Shown here: one piece after another, positions 1-6,100 of the stretch
Numbering within the stretch: position 1 is the first letter of the stretch
Layout of the letters: each line of letters begins with the position of its first letter
Source of the DNA: JBFHKO01 sp041595355
GTDB lineage: Bacteria > Pseudomonadota > Gammaproteobacteria > Enterobacterales > Aeromonadaceae
Length of the DNA: 11,098 bases
NCBI GenBank assembly: GCA_041595355.1
Contig: JBFHKO010000073.1
Coordinates: 1-11,098, forward strand
Direction of reading: 5' to 3'
Position numbers and translations under genes: made by a program
The notes under the pieces: generated by a model
The model's input: only the letters and a program-made list of their open reading frames with translations
What the model was told of the DNA's origin: nothing
Database searches by the model: none

Positions 1-13
1 GATGCTGATGCAA

Positions 14-40
14 GTAAACCGGCCGCGGCCGGTTTTCTTT
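14..40 (+). terminator. Rho-independent terminator, probably serving convergent genes
   Basis: A perfect 20-base palindrome at 16-35 (AAACCGGCCG and its complement) can fold into a GC-rich hairpin. On the plus strand it is followed by a T-rich run (TTTTCTTTT, 33-40), which is the intrinsic terminator pattern for a plus-strand gene ending left of the window. On the minus strand it lies 11 bases beyond the sensor kinase stop, but the tail there is only TTTACTT, so termination in that direction would be weaker. The plus-strand gene is inferred and cannot be seen. Confidence 0.75.
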
Positions 41-46
41 TGCTCG

Positions 47-1411
47 TCAGTGGGAAGGCAGGCGAACCGACACCGCGGTGCCGCCAAGGTGAGACTCCTT
101 GATGCTCAGTGTCCCCTGGTAGCTGTCGATGATCTCGGCACTGAGGCTGAGACCTATACCCTGGCCGCCGGAGTTGTCGGCGCGAACTCCGCGCTGCAGT
201 ACCCGCTGACGCTGAGATGCGACGATGCCGGGGCCATCATCCTCGATGCGCAGTACCAGCTGGTTACCGTCACGGTACAGATACACCTCGATGGTGGAGA
301 TGGCGAACTTGAAGGCATTGTCCAGCAGGTTGCCCAGCAGTTCGACCAGGTCGCCGCTGTTGCCGATGAATTGCAGGCTCTCGTCGCACCGCTGTTTTAC
401 CCTGAGGGACTTGTGGCGGTAGACCTTGCCAAGGGTGGCCAGCAGGCTCTGGATCAGCGGCACCGGATCCACCGCCTGGCGGGTCAGTGACTGGCGGCCG
501 GTGACGGCCCGCCGCAGGTGGTATTGGACTATCTGATCCATGTGCACCACCTGCTCGTTCAGCCGTTCCCGCTCGCGCTGACTGAGGTTGGCCTCCTGCA
601 TGCTGGCATGAATAAGCGACAGGCGGGTCTTCAGGCTATGCGCCAGATCATCCATGCCCTGCTGGTAGCGCTTGCGCTGGTTGCGTTCGTTGGCCAGCAA
701 CTGATTCAGGGATACGGTCAGCGAATCCAGCTCAATCTCGTAGTTCTGCTGCAGGCTTTCTTGCCGGCCATCCTGGATGGCGGCGATCTCCCGCCGCAGG
801 CGCTTGAGTGAGCCAAGACTCCAATGGGTGCTTCCAACCAGGATGATCGCCATGATGAAGAAGAGTGCCAGAGCCCTTTTCCGGCTTAGCTGCCGGTTGC
901 GGCCGATCAACTGCTCATAGGCCTGGGCCGGCTTGATGAGCATAAAGTAATAGGTTTCCGTTTCGGGCTTGTTGTTGCCGATGCGCTGGCTGTAGACGAA
1001 ATCATAGGGTTCATGCCGCGGTGCCGTTTGGCCCAGAGAGTGGGTTGAGGAGAGGGCACTCAGGCGTGGAACCCGGTCTGCGCACAGTGAGGCGGCCTGC
1101 AAGGCGGGGCTGGAGAAGCGCGCCAGAGACAGGACCGGCAAGCCCCGGCTGTTACAGACCAGCAGGCTGACATCCTTGTCCAGCCGGTTGGTCGGCAGCT
1201 GATGCGCCGTTTGCCACAGGCTCTCGCTGGCATGCTCGAGAAGCTGGGCGGTAAACAGGCGGGCCATGTTCTCCTGCAGGATATCCTCCTGCTCATGACG
1301 TTGCTGCTCTTCGAAGGCACCGTTGTACATCCAGAACATGATGAGGATCGGGCCTGTCAGTGTCAGCAGTACCGAGATCAGCAATTTAAGATAGAGGGAG
1401 CGGACCATCAT
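47..1411 (-). CDS. PhoQ-like sensor histidine kinase
   Basis: This 454-residue inner-membrane kinase is the partner of the regulator encoded just upstream. Visible parts, in order: TM1 at about residues 8-29; a periplasmic sensor of about 150 residues with cysteines C86 and C110; TM2 at about 179-199; a HAMP-like linker; a dimerisation helix with phosphoacceptor H258 in DLAHSLKT; an N-box with N361 and N365; a G1 box DDGPGI at 391-396; and a G2 box GGQGIGL at 415-421. From HSLKT onward it matches my memory of E. coli PhoQ well (YHLRRA, KVYRHK, LDNAFK, EDDGPGI, LGG near the end). It is shorter than PhoQ (486 residues), the periplasmic domain lacks PhoQ's acidic cluster, and R263 replaces the usual proline after T262. 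ATG at 1411 was chosen because it overlaps the regulator stop as ATGA. A GTG two codons upstream is also open. The catalytic assignment is solid, but the PhoQ-type ligand is not established. Confidence 0.88.
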   Translation of the reverse strand: MMVRSLYLKLLISVLLTLTGPILIMFWMYNGAFEEQQRHEQEDILQENMARLFTAQLLEHASESLWQTAHQLPTNRLDKDVSLLVCNSRGLPVLSLARFSSPALQAASLCADRVPRLSALSSTHSLGQTAPRHEPYDFVYSQRIGNNKPETETYYFMLIKPAQAYEQLIGRNRQLSRKRALALFFIMAIILVGSTHWSLGSLKRLRREIAAIQDGRQESLQQNYEIELDSLTVSLNQLLANERNQRKRYQQGMDDLAHSLKTRLSLIHASMQEANLSQRERERLNEQVVHMDQIVQYHLRRAVTGRQSLTRQAVDPVPLIQSLLATLGKVYRHKSLRVKQRCDESLQFIGNSGDLVELLGNLLDNAFKFAISTIEVYLYRDGNQLVLRIEDDGPGIVASQRQRVLQRGVRADNSGGQGIGLSLSAEIIDSYQGTLSIKESHLGGTAVSVRLPSH

Positions 1412-2082
1412 TGGCACGGCAGGTTGAAGATATAGCCCTGGCGGCGGATGGTGGAGATGGGCTGAAGGGTGCCGGAAGGATCCAGCTTCTTGCGCAGTCG
1501 GCTGAGCAGGACCTCCAGGGTGTTGGGATCGCCATCGCCATCGTCATACAGCTGATCCATCAGCTGTTGTTTGGAGACCACTTGGCCGCTGTTGCGCATC
1601 AGGTATTCGAGAATGCTGTATTCAAAATGGGTCAGTGCCACCACCTGCTCATCGATGGAGAGCTCCTTGCGCGACAAATCCAGCTGGTAACGCCCGGCGC
1701 AGACCTTGGGCGAGATAAAACCGGCACTGCGGCGCACCAAGGCATTCAGGCGCGCCAGCAGCTCCTCTTTCTGGAAGGGCTTGACCATGTAGTCATCGGC
1801 ACCGGCCTCCAGGCCGATCACCTTGTCCTGCCAGAGGCCGCGGGCGGTGAGGATCAGGATGGGAAAGGCAATCTGCCGTTCACGCAGCGTGCGGATCATC
1901 TCCAGACCATCCATGTCGGGCAGCCCCAGATCGACAATGGCCACGTCGATGGGATAGTCGGCAGCAAAATGCAGGGCCTCTTCTGCCTCGTGGGCGGCAT
2001 GGACCTGGTTGCCCGCCTCCTCGAGCAGGGATCTGAGGTGGTGGTTCAGTATGGGATCGTCTTCGACAAGCAGTATTTTCAT
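1408..2082 (-). CDS. PhoP-like OmpR-family response regulator
   Basis: This 224-residue cytoplasmic transcription factor (E. coli PhoP has 223) should be phosphorylated by the kinase encoded immediately downstream, with a 4-base ATGA overlap. The receiver domain (about 1-120) has acidic residues E7, D8 and D9, phosphoacceptor D51 in IVDLGLPD, T79 and K101. The winged-helix DNA-binding domain (about 128-224) has LTHFEYSILEYL, the VLLSRLRKKL recognition helix and a C-terminal RRQGYIF hairpin. Phrases such as ARGLWQDKV, AGADDY and LDLSRKELSI closely resemble E. coli PhoP. ATG at 2082 gives the family N-terminus MKILLVEDD, although no clear ribosome-binding site precedes it. The frame stays open to 2244, so a longer N-terminus is possible but unlikely. 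The gene begins 124 bases after rimO on the same strand. I saw no convincing PhoP box in that gap. PhoP orthology is likely from sequence but unproven. Confidence 0.92.
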   Translation of the reverse strand: MKILLVEDDPILNHHLRSLLEEAGNQVHAAHEAEEALHFAADYPIDVAIVDLGLPDMDGLEMIRTLRERQIAFPILILTARGLWQDKVIGLEAGADDYMVKPFQKEELLARLNALVRRSAGFISPKVCAGRYQLDLSRKELSIDEQVVALTHFEYSILEYLMRNSGQVVSKQQLMDQLYDDGDGDPNTLEVLLSRLRKKLDPSGTLQPISTIRRQGYIFNLPCQ

Positions 2083-2206
2083 TCGGAGGCCTGGGTGCGG
2101 CGCAGCATGTCTCATTGTCATATGAGGCGTGCTGCGCTGACAAGGACCAGCCACCGGCAGTGGGATCCCCTTACCGTTTTGGACAGTGAATGCGCAGGCG
2201 CTGCCG

Positions 2207-3520
2207 TCAGATCCGGCTGCCCCAGAGATCATACTCATCGGCATGTTCGATGCGCACCCGCACCACGTCGCCGGGTTTGACGGCCTGCTCGCCGTTCAGG
2301 TAGATGGCGCCGTCAATTTCCGGTGCATCGGCCCAGCCGCGGCCTATGGCGCCGTTTTCATCCACCTCGTCGATCAGGACATCCAGCTCCTGGCCTACCT
2401 TGGCGGCCAGCTTGCGTGCCGAGATGGCCTGCTGCAGGCTCATGAAACGGTGGAAACGCTCCTCCTTGACCGCTTCGGGCACCTGATCCGGCAGTTCGTT
2501 GGCCTGGGCCCCTTCCACCGGGCTGTACTTGAAGCAGCCGACGCGGTCCAGCTGTGCCTGCTCCAGGAAGTCGAGCAGCAGCTGGAAGTCCTCTTCGGTC
2601 TCGCCGGGGAAACCGACGATGAAGGTGGAGCGCAGGGTCAGATCAGGGCAGAGGCGCCGCCAGGCCTGGATGCGCTCCAGGGTCCGCTCTACGGCACCCG
2701 GGCGCTTCATCAGCTTCAGGATGCGCGGGCTGGCATGTTGCAGCGGTATGTCCAGATAGGGCAGCAGCTTGCCTTCGGCCATCAGGGGGATCACGTCATC
2801 CACATGCGGATAGGGGTAGACATAGTGCAGGCGCACCCACAGGCCCAGCTTGGCCAGCTCTTCGCAGAGGGCCTTCATGCTGGTCTTCACCGGCGCGCCT
2901 TCATAAAAACCGGTGCGGTGCTTCACGTCCACACCATAGGCGGAGGTATCCTGGGAGATAATCAGCAACTCCTTGACACCGGCGGCCTTGAGGCGCTGGG
3001 CCTCGGCCAGGACCTCGCCAATGGGGCGACTTTGCAGATCGCCGCGCATGGAGGGAATGATGCAGAAGGTGCAGCGGTGGTTGCAGCCTTCGGAGATCTT
3101 CAGATAGGCAAAGTGACGCGGGGTCAGCTTGACGCCCTGGGCCGGCACCAGGCTGACGAAGGGGTTGTGTTTTGGCTTGGGCGCGTACTTGTGCACATGG
3201 GTCAGCACCTGCTCGTAGGCGTGGGGCCCGGTGATTTCCAGCACTTTGGGATGAATGGCGCGGATCTGATCTTCCTTGGCGCCGAGGCAGCCGGTCACGA
3301 TGACCTTGCCGTTTTCATCCAGCGCCTCGCCGATGGCCTCAAGCGATTCCTGAACGGCGCTATCGATGAAGCCACAGGTGTTGACGATCACCAGCTCGGC
3401 ATCGTCGTAACGATTGACGACGTCGTAGCCTTCGATGCGTAATTGGGTGAGGATTCGCTCGGAATCAACCAGGTTTTTGGGGCAGCCCAGGCTGACAAAG
3501 CCGATCCGCGGGTTAGACAT
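2207..3520 (-). CDS. rimO: Ribosomal protein S12 methylthiotransferase RimO
   Basis: RimO is a cytoplasmic radical-SAM enzyme with two [4Fe-4S] clusters that adds a methylthio group to the conserved aspartate of ribosomal protein S12. The 437-residue protein has the full architecture. The N-terminal UPF0004 domain supplies C13 (SLGCPKN), C49 (NTCGF) and C78 (TGCLG). The radical-SAM motif CxxxCxxC is at C146, C150 and C153 (SEGCNHRCTFCIIP), followed by SxYG, DIPLQH and the GFPGETEEDF segment. A C-terminal TRAM domain (about 370-437) ends in DLWGSRI. SLGCPKNLVDSE and the IPSMRG segment distinguish it from the tRNA enzyme MiaB. ATG at 3520 follows a GGAG at good spacing. It diverges from the histidine phosphatase gene at 3610, and its short leader contains a terminator-like hairpin. 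The response regulator gene follows 124 bases downstream and might share some read-through. Confidence 0.97.
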   Translation of the reverse strand: MSNPRIGFVSLGCPKNLVDSERILTQLRIEGYDVVNRYDDAELVIVNTCGFIDSAVQESLEAIGEALDENGKVIVTGCLGAKEDQIRAIHPKVLEITGPHAYEQVLTHVHKYAPKPKHNPFVSLVPAQGVKLTPRHFAYLKISEGCNHRCTFCIIPSMRGDLQSRPIGEVLAEAQRLKAAGVKELLIISQDTSAYGVDVKHRTGFYEGAPVKTSMKALCEELAKLGLWVRLHYVYPYPHVDDVIPLMAEGKLLPYLDIPLQHASPRILKLMKRPGAVERTLERIQAWRRLCPDLTLRSTFIVGFPGETEEDFQLLLDFLEQAQLDRVGCFKYSPVEGAQANELPDQVPEAVKEERFHRFMSLQQAISARKLAAKVGQELDVLIDEVDENGAIGRGWADAPEIDGAIYLNGEQAVKPGDVVRVRIEHADEYDLWGSRI

Positions 3521-3540
3521 GCATACTCCGAACTGTGATG

Positions 3541-3566
3541 AAAAAAGGGGGCCCTGTGCCCAGGGC
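3541..3566 (-). promoter_or_regulatory. Terminator-like hairpin in the rimO leader
   Basis: On the minus strand GCCCTG (3566-3561), loop GGCA and CAGGGC (3556-3551) form a 6-bp GC stem, followed by CCCC and six T (3546-3541). This lies between the candidate rimO promoter and the ribosome-binding site. The four C between stem and T-run make it a poorer terminator than those after sodB and grxD. Possible roles are attenuation, pausing or 5' end protection. Confidence 0.45.
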
Positions 3567-3573
3567 GGCTAAG

Positions 3574-3582
3574 TTTATATCA
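3574..3582 (-). promoter_or_regulatory. Candidate rimO extended -10 promoter element
   Basis: Read on the minus strand, positions 3582-3574 are TGATATAAA, a TGn-extended -10 with five of six consensus bases. TTAGCA at 3600-3595 is a weak -35 with a short 15-base spacer. Transcription would begin near 3567, about 47 bases before the rimO ATG. This is inferred from sequence only. Confidence 0.4.
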
Positions 3583-3609
3583 AAATACCCCACATGCTAA
3601 GGGCGAGCG

Positions 3610-4077
3610 ATGAAGCAACTGACACTGATCCGGCATGCCAAATCCAGCTGGAAAATAGAAGGACTCGATGATACCTGGCGGCCCCTCAACCGTCGCGGCT
3701 ATGCACAACTAGGTCAAATGGCTCCCCATGTGCCGGATGCCCGGCTCTGGTTGGTATCCCCGGCGGTGCGGGCCTACACCACCGCCCTGGCGCTGCGCAC
3801 CCTGCGGGGCGATGATCTGAGCCAGCTGCAACTTGAAGCCGGCATGCTGAGCGCGCCGGGGGGCTATCTGCTGGAACTCGTTCGCCAGCAGCATGCCGCC
3901 TCCCTGCTGCTGGTTGGCCATAATCCGGGGCTGGACGAGCTGGCGGATTACCTGCTGCCCGAGCCCATTTCCAGCCTGGCGGCGGGGGCCGTGCTGCAGC
4001 TGCGGCTGGCCATTGGTCAGTGGAGTGATTGCGTGCCCGGCTGTGCCGAGATGATTGCCCGCTTCGACCCCGCCTAG
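3610..4077 (+). CDS. SixA-like histidine phosphatase family protein
   Basis: This 155-residue cytoplasmic protein belongs to the histidine phosphatase (phosphoglycerate mutase-like) superfamily, SixA branch. It shows the N-terminal catalytic signature LIRHAKSSW with R8 and H9, a second arginine in SPAVRAYTTA (R54), a likely acid E77 and the second catalytic histidine H104 in VGHNPGLDEL. SixA in E. coli removes phosphate from the histidine of the ArcB HPt domain. Here the signature is RHA rather than RHG, as in many SixA-like proteins of unknown substrate, so the substrate is left open. The ATG at 3610 follows an AAGGG six bases upstream. It diverges from rimO and has no terminator of its own on the plus strand, since the hairpin at 4112-4136 faces the other way. 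There is no reason in the sequence to tie it to the nearby two-component pair. Confidence 0.85.
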   Translation: MKQLTLIRHAKSSWKIEGLDDTWRPLNRRGYAQLGQMAPHVPDARLWLVSPAVRAYTTALALRTLRGDDLSQLQLEAGMLSAPGGYLLELVRQQHAASLLLVGHNPGLDELADYLLPEPISSLAAGAVLQLRLAIGQWSDCVPGCAEMIARFDPA

Positions 4078-4111
4078 GCCGGTGCCTCGCAGCGCTCCGC
4101 GTTGCGCACAC

Positions 4112-4136
4112 AAAAAAGCCCCGATGGATCGGGGCT
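4112..4136 (-). terminator. Rho-independent terminator of sodB
   Basis: AGCCCCGAT and ATCGGGGCT (4117-4125 and 4128-4136) form a strong stem with a minimal loop. Read on the minus strand it is followed by six T (complement of 4117-4112). It lies 21 bases beyond the sodB stop. On the plus strand the hairpin is followed by GGGTATC, so it should not stop transcription coming from the phosphatase gene. Confidence 0.88.
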
Positions 4137-4157
4137 GGGTATCACGCATAAACGGCC

Positions 4158-4742
4158 TTAGCCGGCAAAATTCTTGGCCACGAACTCCCAGTTGACCAGT
4201 GCCCAGAAGGCGTTCAGGTAGGTCGGACGAGCGTTGCGATAGTCGATGTAGTAGGCATGTTCCCAGACGTCCACGGTCAGCAGCGGAGTGACATCGGTCT
4301 CGGTCAGCGGGGTGGCGGCATTGCTGGTGTTGACGATGGCCAGGGAGCCGTCAGCCTTTTTCACCAGCCAGGTCCAGCCGGAGCCGAAATTGCCGATGGC
4401 AGACTTGGTCAGCGCATCCTTGAACTGCGCGAAGGAGCCGAAGGCGGCGTTGATGGCGTCGGCCAGGGCATCGCTGGGCTCACCACCGCCATTGGGGCTC
4501 AGGCAGTGCCAGTAAAAGGTGTGGTTCCAGACCTGGGCGGCGTTGTTGAAGATGCCGCCGGAGGAGGTCTTGACGATCTCTTCCAGGGACTTGCCGTCGA
4601 ATTCGGTACCCGGGACCAGATTGTTCAGGTTGACCACATAGGCGTTGTGGTGCTTGCCGTAGTGGTATTCCAGGGTTTCTGCGGAGATGTGGGGTTCCAG
4701 TGCAGTCTTTGCATAGGGCAGAGCGGGAAGTTCAAAAGCCAT
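4158..4742 (-). CDS. sodB: Superoxide dismutase, iron type
   Basis: SodB is a cytoplasmic iron enzyme that converts superoxide to hydrogen peroxide and oxygen. At 194 residues it is one longer than E. coli SodB, and its N-terminus MAFELPALPY is nearly the same. Metal ligands are H27, H74 (VWNHTFYW), D158 and H162 (DVWEHAYYIDYRN). Q70 in NNAAQVWNH is the active-site glutamine in the position typical of the iron form; manganese enzymes place it near GSGW instead. FGSGWTWLV is also present. ATG at 4742 was chosen over an upstream in-frame ATG at 4757 because it gives the family N-terminus and follows GGAGA eight bases upstream. It has its own promoter region and terminator, so it is probably monocistronic. 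In E. coli sodB is controlled by the small RNA RyhB near its start; I did not identify such a site here. Confidence 0.97.
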   Translation of the reverse strand: MAFELPALPYAKTALEPHISAETLEYHYGKHHNAYVVNLNNLVPGTEFDGKSLEEIVKTSSGGIFNNAAQVWNHTFYWHCLSPNGGGEPSDALADAINAAFGSFAQFKDALTKSAIGNFGSGWTWLVKKADGSLAIVNTSNAATPLTETDVTPLLTVDVWEHAYYIDYRNARPTYLNAFWALVNWEFVAKNFAG

Positions 4743-4784
4743 CTGAGTTCTCTCCAATTGAAGGGATGTCGGCTGGGGACAGGG

Positions 4785-4821
4785 ACTGGCCCTGATTTAT
4801 AGCAAAGCCGATTGGGCCAGT
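4785..4821. repeat. Inverted repeat flanking the sodB -10, candidate operator
   Basis: ACTGGCCC (4785-4792) and GGGCCAGT (4814-4821) are perfect 8-base inverted arms separated by 21 bases. Arm centres are 29 bp apart, close to three helical turns. One arm covers the predicted start site and the other the -35 position. Only one arm would be in the sodB transcript, so a DNA-binding site is more likely than an RNA hairpin. The protein is unknown. Confidence 0.45.
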
Positions 4822-4824
4822 GCC
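4796..4824 (-). promoter_or_regulatory. Candidate sodB promoter with extended -10
   Basis: On the minus strand TGCTATAAA (4804-4796) is a TGn-extended -10. The -35 position (4824-4819, GGCACT) is poor, which is usual with an extended -10. Transcription would start near 4789, leaving a leader of about 47 bases before ATG 4742. An inverted repeat brackets this element. Confidence 0.5.
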
Positions 4825-4832
4825 ACAAAAAT

Positions 4833-4848
4833 GTTAAATAATCTTAAC
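4833..4848. promoter_or_regulatory. AT-rich inverted repeat GTTAA-N6-TTAAC upstream of sodB
   Basis: GTTAA (4833-4837) and TTAAC (4844-4848) are inverted around ATAATC. The site is centred about 52 bases upstream of the predicted sodB start, where activators or UP elements act. It does not match the Fur 19-bp or FNR consensus as I remember them. Chance in an AT-rich pocket is possible. Confidence 0.3.
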
Positions 4849-4945
4849 ACCTTTCCTACCTTTGGCCCAGCCTTGGCGATTCCTATGGAGCTGATTTGCC
4901 AGCGGGTGGCGAGGGAGGACGCTAATAACCCTAGCATTTACAGGA

Positions 4946-4973
4946 TTGTTAGCGGAAGGTTATGCAGTAGAAT
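4946..4973 (+). promoter_or_regulatory. Candidate sigma-70 promoter of grxD
   Basis: TTGTTA (4946-4951, four of six consensus) and TAGAAT (4968-4973, five of six) are separated by 16 bases. Transcription would start near 4980, giving a leader of about 26 bases. The 9-base word AATAACCCT occurs at 4924-4932 and again at 4971-4979, overlapping the -10. Confidence 0.5.
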
Positions 4974-5005
4974 AACCCTGAACAGACCATGAAAACGAGG
5001 CCGAG

Positions 5006-5344
5006 ATGGATACCACCGACAAGATCAAGCAGCAAATCGCCGACAACCCTATCCTGCTCTACATGAAGGGCTCCCCCAAGCTGCCCAGCTGCGGCTTCTC
5101 TGCCCAGGCGTCCCAGGCGCTGATGGCCTGCGGCGAGCCGTTTGCCTATGTGGACATACTGCAGAATCCGGACATCCGTGCCGAACTGCCCAAATATGCC
5201 AACTGGCCGACCTTTCCCCAGCTGTGGGTGGAAGGTGAGCTCATCGGTGGTTGTGACATTCTGCTGGAGATGTTCCAGCAGGGTGAGCTGCAACCGCTGC
5301 TCAAGGAAACCGCGGCGCGCCACAAGCAGGCTGCCGCCGACTAG
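5006..5344 (+). CDS. grxD: Monothiol glutaredoxin Grx4 (CGFS type)
   Basis: GrxD is a cytoplasmic CGFS glutaredoxin that binds a bridging [2Fe-2S] cluster with glutathione and takes part in iron-sulfur cluster trafficking and iron sensing, often with BolA proteins. The 112-residue protein (E. coli 115) has the active-site CGFS at 29-32, the glutathione-binding lysine K21 in MKGSP, WPTFPQL at 67-73 and GGCD at 81-84. ATG at 5006 follows GAGG at 4997-5000. It has its own candidate promoter and a strong terminator, so it is probably transcribed alone. It diverges from sodB and converges with rnt, the same three genes that are near neighbours in E. coli. Confidence 0.97.
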   Translation: MDTTDKIKQQIADNPILLYMKGSPKLPSCGFSAQASQALMACGEPFAYVDILQNPDIRAELPKYANWPTFPQLWVEGELIGGCDILLEMFQQGELQPLLKETAARHKQAAAD

Positions 5345-5373
5345 GCGATCCGGTGTGCAATGACGGGAACGCA

Positions 5374-5403
5374 GTAAAAAGGGCCATCGAGGCCCTTTTT
5401 TAC
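5374..5403. terminator. Bidirectional terminator between grxD and rnt
   Basis: AAAAAGGGCC (5376-5385), loop ATCGA and GGCCCTTTTT (5391-5400) form a 10-bp stem, with a further T at 5401. Both strands end in a T-run, so it can stop transcription from grxD (stop at 5344) and from rnt (stop at 5420). Confidence 0.93.
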
Positions 5404-5419
5404 ATGTGGCGCCGCCGCC

Positions 5420-6067
5420 TCAGGTCTCGGACGCGGGGGCCGGTGGCCAGCCCCCCAGATGCTTCCAGCGATTGACGATATGGCAAAACAGTTCGGCCGT
5501 GCGCTGGGTATCATAGAGCGCCGAGTGTGCCTCCCGGTTGTCGAAGGGGATGCCGGCCGCCTGGCAGGCCTTGGCCAGCACCGTCTGTCCCAGCGCCAGG
5601 CCGGCGAGGGTGGCGGTGTCGAAGGTGGCAAAGGGGTGAAAGGGATTGCGCTTGAGGCTGGCCCGTTCGGCCGCTGCCATCAGGAAGCCATGATCGAAGC
5701 TGGCATTGTGCGCCACCACGATGGCGCGATGGCACCCCGTCTCCTTGAGACCCTTGCGTAGTCCCTTGAAGATGCCGCCCAGCGCCTCCTTTTCGTCCAC
5801 GGCGCCGCGCAGCGGCTGGAAGGGATCGATGCCGTTGAAGTCGATGGCGGCCTGCTCGATGTTGGCCCCCTCGAAGGGGGCCACATGGTAATGAAACGTC
5901 TGGTCGATATGCAGCCAGCCGTCCGCATCCATGCTCAGGGTGCTGGCGGCGATCTCCAGCAGCGCATCGGTGCGCGCGTTGAAGCCGGCGGTCTCGACAT
6001 CGATGACCACCGGATAATAGCCGCGAAAGCGCGTCTTCAGGGGGTGGGGGAGTACGTTGTCAGTCAT
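5420..6067 (-). CDS. rnt: Ribonuclease T
   Basis: RNase T is a dimeric cytoplasmic 3'-5' exonuclease of the DEDDh family that trims tRNA CCA ends and other stable RNA 3' ends. The 215-residue protein has catalytic D23 and E25 (VIDVETAGF), D125 (HNASFDHGF), H181 and D186 (AHSALYDTQRT), all at E. coli positions. The aromatic residues F29, F77, F124 and F146 used for base stacking in the E. coli enzyme are also kept. ATG at 6067 is preceded only by a weak CAGGG. It is the last gene of the minus-strand block, 43 bases after uraA, and ends at a bidirectional terminator. A perfect 9-bp inverted repeat lies inside the gene at 5863-5883. Confidence 0.97.
   Translation of the reverse strand: MTDNVLPHPLKTRFRGYYPVVIDVETAGFNARTDALLEIAASTLSMDADGWLHIDQTFHYHVAPFEGANIEQAAIDFNGIDPFQPLRGAVDEKEALGGIFKGLRKGLKETGCHRAIVVAHNASFDHGFLMAAAERASLKRNPFHPFATFDTATLAGLALGQTVLAKACQAAGIPFDNREAHSALYDTQRTAELFCHIVNRWKHLGGWPPAPASET
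5863..5883 (-). repeat. Perfect 9-bp hairpin inside rnt
   Basis: TGGCCCCCT (5863-5871), loop CGA and AGGGGGCCA (5875-5883) are perfect inverted arms within the codons for about residues 62-68 (VAPFEGA) of RNase T. No T-run follows on either strand, so it is not an intrinsic terminator. It may be a chance result of GC-rich codons. Confidence 0.5.
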
Positions 6068-6100
6068 GGCCCTGCCGTTGTGTGTGGAAGTGGATGCGAG

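Noticed and set aside
2117..2143. Possible promoter TTGTCA-N15-TATGAC (minus strand) before the response regulator
   Set aside because: The spacer is short and the -10 poor. A promoter in this gap is plausible, but this match is too weak to annotate, and no PhoP box was seen.
2191..2206. Small hairpin GCAG-GCG-CTGC after the rimO stop
   Set aside because: Only four base pairs and no T-run, so it cannot be called a terminator.
2083..2244. N-terminal extension of the response regulator by up to 54 residues
   Set aside because: The extension is not receiver-like and no ribosome-binding site precedes its start codons. MKILLVEDD is the family N-terminus and gives 224 residues.
2186..3442. Long open frame (418 codons) on the plus strand opposite rimO
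   Set aside because: It is antisense to a complete, motif-bearing rimO. GC-rich codons on one strand commonly leave the opposite strand open, and its product has no recognisable motif.
3610..4077. Naming the histidine phosphatase sixA and linking it to the two-component pair as a phosphohistidine phosphatase
   Set aside because: The RHA signature and divergent position do not prove the SixA substrate, and no HPt domain is encoded in the window.
4802..4825. TGGCAC followed by TTGC on the minus strand upstream of sodB, resembling a sigma-54 promoter
   Set aside because: The two boxes are 14 bases apart rather than the roughly 5 required between TGGCAC and TTGC, so the spacing does not fit.
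4920..4954. Inverted words CGCTAA and TTAGCG upstream of grxD
   Set aside because: Six-base arms spaced by 23 bases with no extension are expected by chance in a region of this length.
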